DNA of 64,000 nucleotides from Oceanospirillum sp047518265. GTDB taxonomy: Bacteria > Pseudomonadota > Gammaproteobacteria > Pseudomonadales > Halomonadaceae. The notes under the pieces were generated by a model. It was not told where the DNA came from. It made no database searches and worked only from the letters and a program-made list of their open reading frames with translations. Below are positions 44,435-53,557 of this stretch, in pieces (the first letter of the stretch is position 1; each line of letters starts with the position of its first letter). Made by a program: the position numbers and the translations under genes. The DNA is taken from the NCBI GenBank assembly GCA_047518265.1, contig JAKZRG010000057.1, positions 38,988-102,987 of the forward strand, given 5' to 3'.

Positions 44435-46897
44435 ATGGCAAGTCAATCTTCCATCGATACCATTCAAAAAGCATACATCACTTACTATGGTCGCCCTGCA
44501 GATCAGAAGGGTTTAGAGTACTGGGCTGACCAATTAGATACAGCTCAAGGTGAGATTTCCTCTGTAATAAATGCTTTCGGAAACTCTAATGAGTTTTCTG
44601 AACGGTTCGGTGAACTTGATAATGAAGACCTAATTAATAATATTTATCAGCAAGCCTTTAGTCGTGATGCTGATGATGCTGGTATGGCCTTTTATCTAGA
44701 ACGACTGGAGTCAGGTGAAGCCACACTATCATCCATCGCACTACAGATTATGGATGGCGCACAAAATGAAGACGCCCAAGTTCTAGAAAAAAAAGTAGAG
44801 GTGGGCGATCTTATTGTTGTTCAAACAGAGGAAGCCGGTCGGGTATATACCGGTAACGCTGTAACAAACGCTGTTATTGAGATATTGTCCGAAGTGACAT
44901 TAGACTCACCCAGCGCAGAACAACACGCCGACGCTTTCGATTCATTTATAGACAACATGGCCTATAGCCCTGACAGCTATCAGCCAGAAATGCTGGAAGA
45001 AGGCTACCAGATCCGGGAAGAACAAGATCTTGATCGTGACGGTTTTGTAGAAATTGTCAAAATCAGCACCTATGACGATCAGGATCGCTTGGTTCGTACC
45101 GATGAAGACACTGACGGTGATGGCAACACTGATCAGATATTTCAATGGCAATATGATGAGTTTGGCAACCTGAGCCAATATGAAGTGGATACTGATGCCG
45201 ATGGACAGGCGGACTATATCTCTACTTCTGTTTACAAAGGTATCGCTGGACTCGAAGCTAATGAAGCGTTTCAGGCGGTTTACGAGACTTACCAAGAAGC
45301 TAATGAAGCTTATCAGGAAGCTCAAGCTAACCAGGAAACGGATGAAGACAGCACTTTTATAACAGCTTTTTTTGATGCAAGTGAGACCCTATACGAAGCC
45401 TATAATGTAGCCAACCAAGAATACGAAGACCTTCATTACACTCCAAATCTTGAAAACCCACTGGATACACCTGAATCTCCTATTTCCATTATACCTGAGC
45501 CCCCACTAGCATTATCCCTTTTCTATACTGGTGATTATCTTGATCGTATCAATCTTAATAACCGCACGATTGACAGCGATGGAGATGGACAAGCTGATTA
45601 TACCCTTAGCTATGAATACGATGAGCATGACCGAATTCTAAGCCAGCAAGAAGATAGCAATGGTGACGGCCAGACAAACTTTTCTGTGAGCTATCAATAC
45701 CGCGACCAAGCGGATATAGCTGATGATGTGGCTTCACCCAATATTGGCATTAGTGAAACACCAACATCCGATAATGAGGTGACTCGCCGGGAAATTGATA
45801 AGGACGGTGATGGCCAAGCGGATGACATTACCACGTATCAATACAATGAGCAGGGTTGGATCACCCGTTATGAGCATGACTCTGATGGCGATGGGCAGTT
45901 GGATAGCGCGATCAACTATGGTTACGATGAATTAGGTCGTATGACACTGCTCGAAACGGACAGCAATGGCAATGGCATAATAGAGTTGATCGAACGGGCA
46001 GAGTTTGATGACGAGGGCAATAAAGTCCGCCATGATAAGAATGTCGATGTTGATGGAGATGAGGTCATCGATGCTCTCATTACTCAAGAATGGGATGATA
46101 ATGGTCAAAGAACATTTACCAAAGAAGACAACGATCTTGATGGTGTGATCGATGAAATCACTTTTGCATATGGTACTGATACACTGAAATATAACATTAA
46201 GTATCTACTCGACGCGAACAGCAACTATGATTCACCGCCTGCTGAAACGTATGATGACAATGAGAATGGAAGTACCTATAAAAAAGACCTAGACAATGAC
46301 GGCACTTTTGAATATGTGCTCAAAGAGGAACATGAAGGTCTCAACTACGAAACCCGCGAGTATATTGATTTCGACGATGATGGAGTATTTGATAGGTTTA
46401 ACGCCGTATATTTCACCAATGAAGATAATATTAGCAAAGAGATTTATTATAGAGACGGTGAACTGCGTCGCGCTTACGAATCGGAGTATGATGATAATGG
46501 CAATGTAATTCGCAGCTCTAAGGATCATGATGGGGATGGGGAGTTTGATAAAGAAACCTTTAGCGTCTTCGATGAGAACGATAACCTAATCATTCACTCT
46601 ATAGACAACAATGGTGATGGCACTATGGACTCAGAGTCCCATTACGCCTACACCTATGACGATGCCGGTAATTGGATCTCATACGAGAAAGACTTTGATG
46701 CTGACGGCATCTTTGATGAACTGTTTAGCTATACCTATGATGATGCTGGTAACCAAACTTCATACAAAAGAGAAATTGACAGCAATGATGACGGCCAGAT
46801 TGATTATAGTCAGACCCGTCAATATAACGCAGAAGGGGACGTTGTTCTGATCGGTACCTATGGTTCCGACAATCAATCAGGTTATGACATAGCCTAA
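44435..46897 (+). CDS. DUF4214 protein with ~15 DxDGDG/YDExGN repeats (paralog 1)
   Basis: 820 residues, no Sec signal. Residues 1-115 form a DUF4214 domain (AYITYYGRPADQKGLEYW, QAFSRDADDAGMAFYLERL) nearly matching those at 11329 and 47259. From about residue 195 there are some 15 units of about 27 residues with the pattern DxDGDGxxDxxxxYxYDExGN. The first half resembles calcium-binding DxDxDG loops (dockerin or thrombospondin type 3); the second half resembles YD/RHS repeats. Two insertions break the array, one helical and Glu/Ala-rich (about 270-330). The C-terminus ends VVLIGTYGSDNQSGYDIA. The acidic composition, the lack of a signal and the DUF4214 domain suggest type I secretion and calcium-dependent folding. 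Function unknown; surface or matrix protein inferred. A TTAAGGAAC ribosome site precedes the ATG. Confidence 0.85.
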   Translation: MASQSSIDTIQKAYITYYGRPADQKGLEYWADQLDTAQGEISSVINAFGNSNEFSERFGELDNEDLINNIYQQAFSRDADDAGMAFYLERLESGEATLSSIALQIMDGAQNEDAQVLEKKVEVGDLIVVQTEEAGRVYTGNAVTNAVIEILSEVTLDSPSAEQHADAFDSFIDNMAYSPDSYQPEMLEEGYQIREEQDLDRDGFVEIVKISTYDDQDRLVRTDEDTDGDGNTDQIFQWQYDEFGNLSQYEVDTDADGQADYISTSVYKGIAGLEANEAFQAVYETYQEANEAYQEAQANQETDEDSTFITAFFDASETLYEAYNVANQEYEDLHYTPNLENPLDTPESPISIIPEPPLALSLFYTGDYLDRINLNNRTIDSDGDGQADYTLSYEYDEHDRILSQQEDSNGDGQTNFSVSYQYRDQADIADDVASPNIGISETPTSDNEVTRREIDKDGDGQADDITTYQYNEQGWITRYEHDSDGDGQLDSAINYGYDELGRMTLLETDSNGNGIIELIERAEFDDEGNKVRHDKNVDVDGDEVIDALITQEWDDNGQRTFTKEDNDLDGVIDEITFAYGTDTLKYNIKYLLDANSNYDSPPAETYDDNENGSTYKKDLDNDGTFEYVLKEEHEGLNYETREYIDFDDDGVFDRFNAVYFTNEDNISKEIYYRDGELRRAYESEYDDNGNVIRSSKDHDGDGEFDKETFSVFDENDNLIIHSIDNNGDGTMDSESHYAYTYDDAGNWISYEKDFDADGIFDELFSYTYDDAGNQTSYKREIDSNDDGQIDYSQTRQYNAEGDVVLIGTYGSDNQSGYDIA

Positions 46898-46940
46898 CAC
46901 TCAGCATATAAACATAGGCTCTCCCCTAGGAAAGCCTCGG

Positions 46941-46971
46941 TATTTTCCGGCCAATGGACGGCCGGAAAATA
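46941..46971. repeat. Palindromic repeat, copy D (perfect 12-bp stem)
   Basis: TATTTTCCGGCC, a seven-base loop, then GGCCGGAAAATA. It differs from the copy at 6611 by one pair in the stem. It lies 44 bases after the DUF4214 gene; AGCCTA/TAGGCT at 46891 and 46915 make a smaller hairpin beside it. Probably also works as the gene's transcript end. Confidence 0.65.
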
Positions 46972-47110
46972 TTGGAATATTTCTTTCGGCCATACCTGCC
47001 ATCCCAATATTGCATAATTTTGCTATCTGAAAAATACGTTTAATGTCAGCATTCAGATTAACGATAATGTTTCACCTCGATTCGATTGCACTCTTCCCTA
47101 CAAAAAATCC

Positions 47111-47180
47111 TACATTTCATAAACAAACCATCAATAGATGTTAGCTAACATTTTTGTCAAAATTCTACCTGTATATATAA
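47111..47180 (+). repeat. Duplicated leader block, copy 2 (first part)
   Basis: Matches 43501-43570; the first 21 bases are identical. Here the two leader segments, which are 470 bases apart in copy 1, lie only 10 bases apart. Confidence 0.65.
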
Positions 47181-47190
47181 AGATTATGAC

Positions 47191-47225
47191 AGCCAGTAAG
47201 GATAGTACCGGCAAAGAAGTATTAT
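47191..47225 (+). repeat. Duplicated leader block, copy 2 (second part)
   Basis: Matches 44041-44075 at 32 of 35 positions. It ends 33 bases before the second DUF4214 repeat protein gene. Confidence 0.7.
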
Positions 47226-47258
47226 CGCTTTATTTTAAATCCGTCTTAAGGAATAAGC

Positions 47259-49385
47259 ATGACCAGCCAACCTTCCATTAACACCATTCAAAAAATCTAC
47301 ATCGCTTACTATGGTCGCCCCGCAGACACGGAAGGGTTAGAGTATTGGTTAGGTCGCATGGCTGATGACGGAGATGATTTTTACCATGCCATCAATGCTT
47401 TTGGTGCATCTAAAGAGTATATCGAGCGTTATAGCGAGCTTAGCAACCAAGAGCTTATTAATAACATCTATTTACAAGCCTTTAATCGTCCTGCAGATGA
47501 CGTGGGCATGTCTTATTACCTAGAACGACTCGATTCGGGAAAAGCCAGTTTGGCAACAATTGCACTACAAATTGTTGATGGCGCTCAAGCGTCTGACCTA
47601 GCATTCCTAAATAGCAAGATTGAGGTCGCCAATACTTTCACCGAAACGTTGGCAGATTCCGGCAAAAACTTTTACGGTACCTCCGCTATAGATGAAGCTG
47701 TTTTACTAATTAACAGCGTAACGCCCACTTCAGGCAACTCATCTAATGTCCTCATTACTCATCTTACAGAAAAGCTAATGCACAAGCCTGAAAGCTATCA
47801 TTCCAACTATGAAGGTGAGGGTTATCAAACACGCAAAGAACTGGATTGGGATCAGGACGGTAAGATAGACCGAGTTGATTTAGACACCTATGACATAGAA
47901 GGTCGATTAATTGCCCAAAGCAAGAATGGCTATGACTACTCTTGGCACTACAATGACCAAGGACTTTTGATTCGGGAAGAAAGCGATTTATGGGGAGATA
48001 GCACACCAGAATACGTCTGGGATTATGAATATGATGAGAAGCAGCAACTCATTCGAGCAGCAAGAGATACAAATGCCGATGGCCAGCCCAATAAGATTTT
48101 AACCTATCAATATGATACGCAAGGTAATCTACAGCTAGAATCTGAAGATACTAATGGAGACGGCATTGCAAACCATATTGCTGAGTATGTGTATGATGAG
48201 CAAGGTAATAAAACCTTTGCATCAATAGATTCCAATGGCGACGGTATAGCCAATAGCATCGTTCTGTCTGAATATGATGCTATGGGCAACAAATTACGTT
48301 CTACCGAAGATACCGATGGCGATGGTATTTTAAATGCTATTTTTACTGCTACCTTCAACAGCCAAGGCGAACAGATCAACCAACGTGACGAGCTGGATTG
48401 GAATGATGATGGTATTGTTGATTATATTCTTGAATATGAATTTGCTTTAGACTCCCTCCCTCAGAGTGACACTCCCTCCGACCAAACCAATACGATTACT
48501 GCTGACCATTCAAATAACATTATGGCCCCAGACCCTCTTCCACCTTCTGACCCCGACAATATTTCCAGTAAAAAAGTCGACATTAATGGTGATGGCACGT
48601 TTGATTTCTACCTATCCTACGATTTTGATAGCAAGGGCAGTATGACTTATCGGGGCGTCGATGTTAACGAGACTTGGATTGAAGCTTGGGATAACTATAC
48701 GGAAGGCTACAATTACGTACAAATGGGCCCTTATGGTCATTTTGAGAGTTTTACAGAGCTATCATGGGGCTATCAGTATAATGATAACGATCAAGTCATT
48801 CGTAAAGAATTTGATAGCGGAAATAATGACTCTATCGATACGGTTGAATATTATGAGTACAATGAACGGGGAAATACTACATCCTTCCAAAGGGATTTAG
48901 ATAATGATGGAGTATCTGATTGGGTTTTAAGTTATAACTACAATAACGAAGGGTTATTGCAATCTGAAATGATTGACAGTGGCAATAATGGAGAAATCAA
49001 TTCAATTATTACTTATCAATATAACGATTCAAATAAATTAACAAATAAAACTTTCGACTATGAGAATGACGGCCTGATTGATTTCACTTTAAATTTTGGT
49101 TATGACACCAATAACAATTTAATATCAGAAAAACATACCAAGCAATTGCCTACAATAGCTGAAGGCAATCAACCTACCATCAATTACAACCCTAACGAGT
49201 ACGAAAACGCCTATATTTATTCCTGGCAGTATGACGAATCAGGTAATTTGACACGCTACGATCAGGACTTAGATGCTGATGGCTCAATTGAATATTCTCT
49301 CTATCAAGAATATAACGATACGGGGGATCTGATTCTAATAGGAGAGTCTGGGTCAGAATATACAGGACCGGTAATCTATTACTAA
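47259..49385 (+). CDS. DUF4214 protein with ~13 DxDGDG/YDExGN repeats (paralog 2)
   Basis: 708 residues, no Sec signal. It has the same plan as the protein at 44435: a DUF4214 domain at about residues 1-115 (IYIAYYGRPADTEGLEYW, QAFNRPADDVGMSYYLERL), a spacer, then from about residue 195 some 13 units such as DTNGDGIANHIAEYVYDEQG, interrupted by a Pro/Ser-rich insertion near 400-430 and others. The C-terminus LILIGESGSEYTGPVIYY parallels paralog 1. The head domains are much closer to each other than the repeat arrays, so the arrays evolve faster. A CTTAAGGAATAAGC ribosome site resembles that of paralog 1. It should be co-regulated with paralog 1 through the shared leader. Confidence 0.85.
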   Translation: MTSQPSINTIQKIYIAYYGRPADTEGLEYWLGRMADDGDDFYHAINAFGASKEYIERYSELSNQELINNIYLQAFNRPADDVGMSYYLERLDSGKASLATIALQIVDGAQASDLAFLNSKIEVANTFTETLADSGKNFYGTSAIDEAVLLINSVTPTSGNSSNVLITHLTEKLMHKPESYHSNYEGEGYQTRKELDWDQDGKIDRVDLDTYDIEGRLIAQSKNGYDYSWHYNDQGLLIREESDLWGDSTPEYVWDYEYDEKQQLIRAARDTNADGQPNKILTYQYDTQGNLQLESEDTNGDGIANHIAEYVYDEQGNKTFASIDSNGDGIANSIVLSEYDAMGNKLRSTEDTDGDGILNAIFTATFNSQGEQINQRDELDWNDDGIVDYILEYEFALDSLPQSDTPSDQTNTITADHSNNIMAPDPLPPSDPDNISSKKVDINGDGTFDFYLSYDFDSKGSMTYRGVDVNETWIEAWDNYTEGYNYVQMGPYGHFESFTELSWGYQYNDNDQVIRKEFDSGNNDSIDTVEYYEYNERGNTTSFQRDLDNDGVSDWVLSYNYNNEGLLQSEMIDSGNNGEINSIITYQYNDSNKLTNKTFDYENDGLIDFTLNFGYDTNNNLISEKHTKQLPTIAEGNQPTINYNPNEYENAYIYSWQYDESGNLTRYDQDLDADGSIEYSLYQEYNDTGDLILIGESGSEYTGPVIYY

Positions 49386-49386
49386 A

Positions 49387-49784
49387 GGCAACAAGGTCTC
49401 TAGTCAAGAAGATAATAATGACGATATAGTTGATGAATTTGATTATTATGAGTTTGATAAAGATAGAAGACAAATCAGCAGTGACTATGATCGAGATGGC
49501 GATAGTGTAGCAGAAGAAACGTACATCTATGCTTTACGACCCATACACGAGATGAGAACGATGATGGCCAGCAAGATTCTATTGTAAATTCCACCTTTGA
49601 CAATGAAGATCGTCAAACGTCCTATGAAAGGAATTCCAATGGTGATGGACATACTGTATACAGTGAGATAAAACAGTTTGACGCCGACGGTGATATCACT
49701 CTGATTGGCAGCTATGGTTCCAATGATATTGAATACACTGTCAAAAAGCTTGTTCCATATCAAATAGTTAAGTTCCAACATTAA
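49387..49784 (+). pseudogene. Remnant of a third DUF4214-type repeat protein (C-terminal part)
   Basis: Directly after the stop of paralog 2 the sequence continues to encode the same repeats without a start codon: DNNDDIVDEFDYYEFDKDRR and DYDRDGDSVAEETYIY in one frame to about 49530. The frame then shifts by two and, from 49551, encodes DENDDGQQDSIVNSTFDNED, NSNGDGH and the family C-terminus ITLIGSYGSNDIEYT before a stop at 49782. Because paralog 2 has its own complete C-terminus, this is not its tail but debris of another copy, left by deletion or recombination between repeats. A nucleotide-level error at the frameshift cannot be excluded. Confidence 0.8.
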
Positions 49785-49792
49785 AGGCTCTA

Positions 49793-51412
49793 ATGAAAAG
49801 TATTTTTTTCAAGCTCTACAGCAGTCTGATCATCATGGTGATATTCGTCTCATTATTGGCTTATGTCGCATTGGGCTATATCAACCAAAGCCGCTATGAA
49901 ACCTATTTAATACAAAATGTTGGCGGCACATTTGCACTGATGACAGCAGGAATTGTGCGTCATGAAGGAAAAAAACGACAACAATGGATTGATGTGGTAG
50001 AGCGCCTAACAGGCATATCATTGGAAATCAGTCTTCTAAAAAACCCCGAAGACTATAATCTATACCACCTAAAAAAAGACAATCAGCCTGTTTATATACA
50101 GTCAGACTCTGGTAAGAAAACAGCCAAAATTGCACTGCCATTACCCGGTAAAGATAACCTCTATGTGCTCTCAGAGCTCACCGATATTAACCAAACCGTG
50201 GCTCGTATGACTGCCCTATTAATCCTTAATGAATTAGGGCGTCACCCCAAAGAGCAACGAACGGAATTACTCGCTTCTTTAGATCAGAACTTTGATTATA
50301 ATCTCGCCTTAGAGAGCCCAGAGCAATTTAAACTGGATAAATCACAGCTAAGACAGCTATTACGGGGTGATATTGTCATTAATCTGAACGACACGGTATC
50401 CAGCACCCCTTTCATTAAAGTTTATGCCCGTTTTGGTAACAGTGGACAATTCTTAACATTAGGCCCTATCAATATTTTTCAGTGGTACCCGGTTTCTCTT
50501 ATCTTTTTACTGGTCGCTCTAGGAGCTTTGGTTGTCCTAGTATCGGGTTATATTCTTGTTTTCCCTTTCGAGAAAAAACTTAAAACCCTGGAAGAAGGCA
50601 TTAATCGGGCTGGCACGGCTGATTCTTCCTCCATTGAACTTACGGGTAATGATGGTATTTCACGCATGGCAACCAGTGTGAATGCTATGACCCAACGAAT
50701 TGAATCGCTCATCGCTCAGCAGCAGCAACTGACCCATGATATATCCCACGAACTGCGCACACCCGTAGCCCGTATGATGTTTCGAGTTGAAGGGATGAGT
50801 GCAGGAATAGAGAGCGATCAAGCCGAACCCTTGCACATTACCGGTATGAAGAAAGATCTTAGCAGCCTAAACCGTATGATTGATGAGATCCTAACCTGCG
50901 CTCGACTAGATCATTCTCAATCTTTGGAAACAGACCGGTTTGATATGATAGCCGTCATGACTGAAATGCTGGATGAACTTTCCTTACAGCACCCTGACAT
51001 CCAGTTTCATCGAGTCATCGATATCCAACAATTATTACTTCGAGCTGACGAAACGCTCTTACGACGCGCTATTCAAAATATTCTACTTAATGCTTGTCGA
51101 CACTGCCAACAAGCTGTATCTATTTATTTGGCAGAAGCTAATAGCACTCTTTACATTAGTATTGAAGATGATGGCTCTGGGATTCCTGAAGCAGATAGGG
51201 AGCGTATTTTTGATCCCTTTATTCGCCTGGATGAGAGCCGTAATCGCGCGCTAGGTGGCTTTGGTCTAGGCCTACCCATTGTACAAAAGGTTGCAACCGC
51301 TCACGGTGGTAATATTATTGTTGATACCAGCCACACCCTTGGCGGTGCACTTTTTTGTCTTAGCTTACCTCTACCTCAAGCAAATGGTGAGGAAAATAGA
51401 GATGTCGATTAA
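49793..51412 (+). CDS. RstB-like membrane sensor histidine kinase
   Basis: 539 residues. TM1 lies at about 8-28; a periplasmic sensor region of about 200 residues follows; TM2 is at about 228-250 (SLIFLLVALGALVVLVSGY); then a HAMP linker, HisKA with H319 (LTHDISHELRTPVARMM) and HATPase (NILLNACRHC, DDGSGIP, GGFGLGLPIV). The N-terminal pattern is like RstB of the RstAB system. It starts eight bases after the pseudogene stop and is separated from its probable response regulator (53558) by two genes for exported proteins, an unusual split order. The signal is unknown. Confidence 0.9.
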   Translation: MKSIFFKLYSSLIIMVIFVSLLAYVALGYINQSRYETYLIQNVGGTFALMTAGIVRHEGKKRQQWIDVVERLTGISLEISLLKNPEDYNLYHLKKDNQPVYIQSDSGKKTAKIALPLPGKDNLYVLSELTDINQTVARMTALLILNELGRHPKEQRTELLASLDQNFDYNLALESPEQFKLDKSQLRQLLRGDIVINLNDTVSSTPFIKVYARFGNSGQFLTLGPINIFQWYPVSLIFLLVALGALVVLVSGYILVFPFEKKLKTLEEGINRAGTADSSSIELTGNDGISRMATSVNAMTQRIESLIAQQQQLTHDISHELRTPVARMMFRVEGMSAGIESDQAEPLHITGMKKDLSSLNRMIDEILTCARLDHSQSLETDRFDMIAVMTEMLDELSLQHPDIQFHRVIDIQQLLLRADETLLRRAIQNILLNACRHCQQAVSIYLAEANSTLYISIEDDGSGIPEADRERIFDPFIRLDESRNRALGGFGLGLPIVQKVATAHGGNIIVDTSHTLGGALFCLSLPLPQANGEENRDVD

Positions 51413-51619
51413 ATATACTGAGATAAAAATATCTCCCACTCAAGGAGTGAATGTTATAATAGGCATATTTGCAACAGTTCACTCAAATGACACCTTCGAT
51501 CAAAAAGTGACAATGGATCAATATATACTCAGCATCATGACATTTTTTGCCAATATAATGACAATTGCTGATGATCCTAAGTATCTGCACGGGTATCCCG
51601 TAAAACGGAACAGAACCCT

Positions 51620-52231
51620 ATGAAATATATTCTGCTTACCATATCCATCCTAATCAGCCATCACTCTTGGGCTGATAAAGCTACAGATCAATGGGGTAGT
51701 TGGGGTAGCCCACCAGATCAATTCTCTCGCCAATTAGATAGCGGTATAGGTCTGGGGGAAAGTAGTGAATATGGCAGTGGTATTGCAGGCACTGACGAGA
51801 ATTTATTACATGAACTCGATAGAAGTTCTCTACTGGATTACCAACAAAAAGAACTTAGTATAACTGCGGCAGCGGCTGAGAACTCAACGTCAATACTTAC
51901 GGATATTGAGAACCCAGAAAATAGTCTAAGTTTTACAGATAACATGGATAAAGAAGATATCGTCACCAATCCAACTACAGATGTCATTTATGCTGTCGAT
52001 CCCTCAACAATTATCACTATCGATCTATCCAATATACAGCAGGAAATATCCTACAGTGAGGAGTCTATTGATTGGGCCCAAGCGATAGAAGATGGCGGTA
52101 TCACTATTAATGGTATTGAATACACGCTACAAGAACTGAAAGATGGGTTAATCACTTTTGAGGTCAATCAGCCGTCCATTCCAAGCTTTGTGCCTGATAC
52201 AATCGAAACTGATAATGCCAGAACAAGATAA
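51620..52231 (+). CDS. Exported protein with WGSW motif, unknown function
   Basis: 203 residues. Signal peptide about 1-18 (ILLTISILISHHSWA), no lipobox. The mature protein opens DKATDQWGSWGSPPDQ, echoing EEWGCWS in the protein at 43592, then is Ser/Asp/Glu-rich with an IDLSNIQQEIS stretch and a folded-looking C-terminal part (GGITINGIEYTLQELKDGLITFEV). It ends in TAATG, overlapping the start of the Slam-like outer-membrane protein gene by one base, so the two are translationally coupled and probably work together. No family is recognised; a surface protein exported by the neighbour is a reasonable guess. Confidence 0.75.
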   Translation: MKYILLTISILISHHSWADKATDQWGSWGSPPDQFSRQLDSGIGLGESSEYGSGIAGTDENLLHELDRSSLLDYQQKELSITAAAAENSTSILTDIENPENSLSFTDNMDKEDIVTNPTTDVIYAVDPSTIITIDLSNIQQEISYSEESIDWAQAIEDGGITINGIEYTLQELKDGLITFEVNQPSIPSFVPDTIETDNARTR

Positions 52232-53541
52232 TGTCAAATAGCCTTTTATTGCAGAATGTATTTCTTCTGACATCATTGATGACCAAGCAGTCAAGGGCAT
52301 TCCTATTGAGCTGTTTACTCGTTCCTAGTTTTGCTTGGAGTCAAAGCGCTGCCGATAACCTTATAAGCCAAGCTGTAAACGAACGACAACAAGGCAATAT
52401 TGATAAATCTATTCATCTGCTCAATTCAGGACTACGTAGCCATCCAGAGAACCTGCGTATTAAACTGGAGTTAGCTTCTAGTTACTTTGCCAAAAAAGAA
52501 TACAGCTTAGCAAAACAGCTAGCACAGGAAGTCATGACCAACGACTCTATTCCTGAAGTGGTACGAAATAATATAGATCAATTTATAGAGACAATTGAAC
52601 AACGCAAACTGAAGTACCATTATACAAATAAGCACTTACCCAGTTTCACTCGCCATAGTATTAAGCTGTTCTCAGGCCATGACTCTAATGCCAATGTTGC
52701 ACCAGAGGATAACTTGCTTGATATTGGCATACTGAACGAAAAATCCACTCAGCAGAGTGATAGTTTTTACGGTCTACAGTACGACTATTCTCGTTTTACC
52801 CCTATGGCCTTAAGACTCCCCAAAAAGGGAGATTCTCTTTTTAGTCACAGCGGGATCAGTCTTTATTATAAAGATTACAGTGAAATTGATAGTTCTGACC
52901 TTTACTTTCTTAATGCTCGCACAGGAATAAAGTACACTTCTGAAAATAATTGGTACACCCAAGGTAGAGCCTCCTTAACCTATATTGGCTTAGATTCAGA
53001 TGCCTTAGTGAACTACTACCGTTTATCAGCACAAGGAGGCTATCAATTTAAGGGTTCGACCTTATCACTGTCTCTAGACACTAACCATAAGCATTATTTT
53101 AACAGTGAAGATCAAGATAAAGAGGGCTATCACTTTAGCCAAACTCTAGCTTACAAATTAACTCTTCCACTGCAATCAAGCCTTAACATCAGTGCTATTA
53201 ATACATTGGCTAATCTCGAAAGCAAAGTTTATTCCTATGATGCAACTGAGTATAAGGTCGCTCTAACGGTACCTATTACCTCAAAAAAAATTAACAAAGT
53301 ACGTGTGGTATTAAGTTCCAGCTATAACCAAAATAAATATCGAGATATTGAACCTCTTTATAAGGATAAAAGACAGGATACAACCCACAAATATCGCATA
53401 AGGCTAGACGTGCTTAATCTATACAATACGCTGGATACAGAGCTGTCATATACATACTTTGATCGTCAATCTAATCACGACCTACATCAATACAATCGAG
53501 ATCTGTTGATGTTGTCACTCAAATACCCTTTTGGGTCATAA
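52231..53541 (+). CDS. TPR / beta-barrel outer-membrane protein, Slam-like
   Basis: 436 residues. A signal peptide is readable from M17 (SRAFLLSCLLVPSFAWSQ), so ATG 52279 is a possible true start; 52231 is kept because it is coupled to the upstream stop. Residues about 40-125 form TPR-like helices (AVNERQQGNIDKSIHLLNSG, ELASSYFAKKEYSLAKQLA). The remaining 300 residues alternate as in an outer-membrane beta-barrel with strands such as FYGLQYDYSRF and LYFLNARTGIKYTS. This plan (TPR plus about 14-strand barrel) is that of surface lipoprotein assembly modulators (Slam, DUF560), which move proteins to the cell surface. The sequence match is by architecture only. Confidence 0.7.
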   Translation: MSNSLLLQNVFLLTSLMTKQSRAFLLSCLLVPSFAWSQSAADNLISQAVNERQQGNIDKSIHLLNSGLRSHPENLRIKLELASSYFAKKEYSLAKQLAQEVMTNDSIPEVVRNNIDQFIETIEQRKLKYHYTNKHLPSFTRHSIKLFSGHDSNANVAPEDNLLDIGILNEKSTQQSDSFYGLQYDYSRFTPMALRLPKKGDSLFSHSGISLYYKDYSEIDSSDLYFLNARTGIKYTSENNWYTQGRASLTYIGLDSDALVNYYRLSAQGGYQFKGSTLSLSLDTNHKHYFNSEDQDKEGYHFSQTLAYKLTLPLQSSLNISAINTLANLESKVYSYDATEYKVALTVPITSKKINKVRVVLSSSYNQNKYRDIEPLYKDKRQDTTHKYRIRLDVLNLYNTLDTELSYTYFDRQSNHDLHQYNRDLLMLSLKYPFGS

Positions 53542-53557
53542 GCGAGAAAACAGTGCC

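Noticed and set aside
51279..51623. 114-residue open frame overlapping the end of the kinase gene
   Set aside because: Most of it lies out of frame inside the kinase's ATPase domain, and the remaining part has no ribosome site or family likeness.
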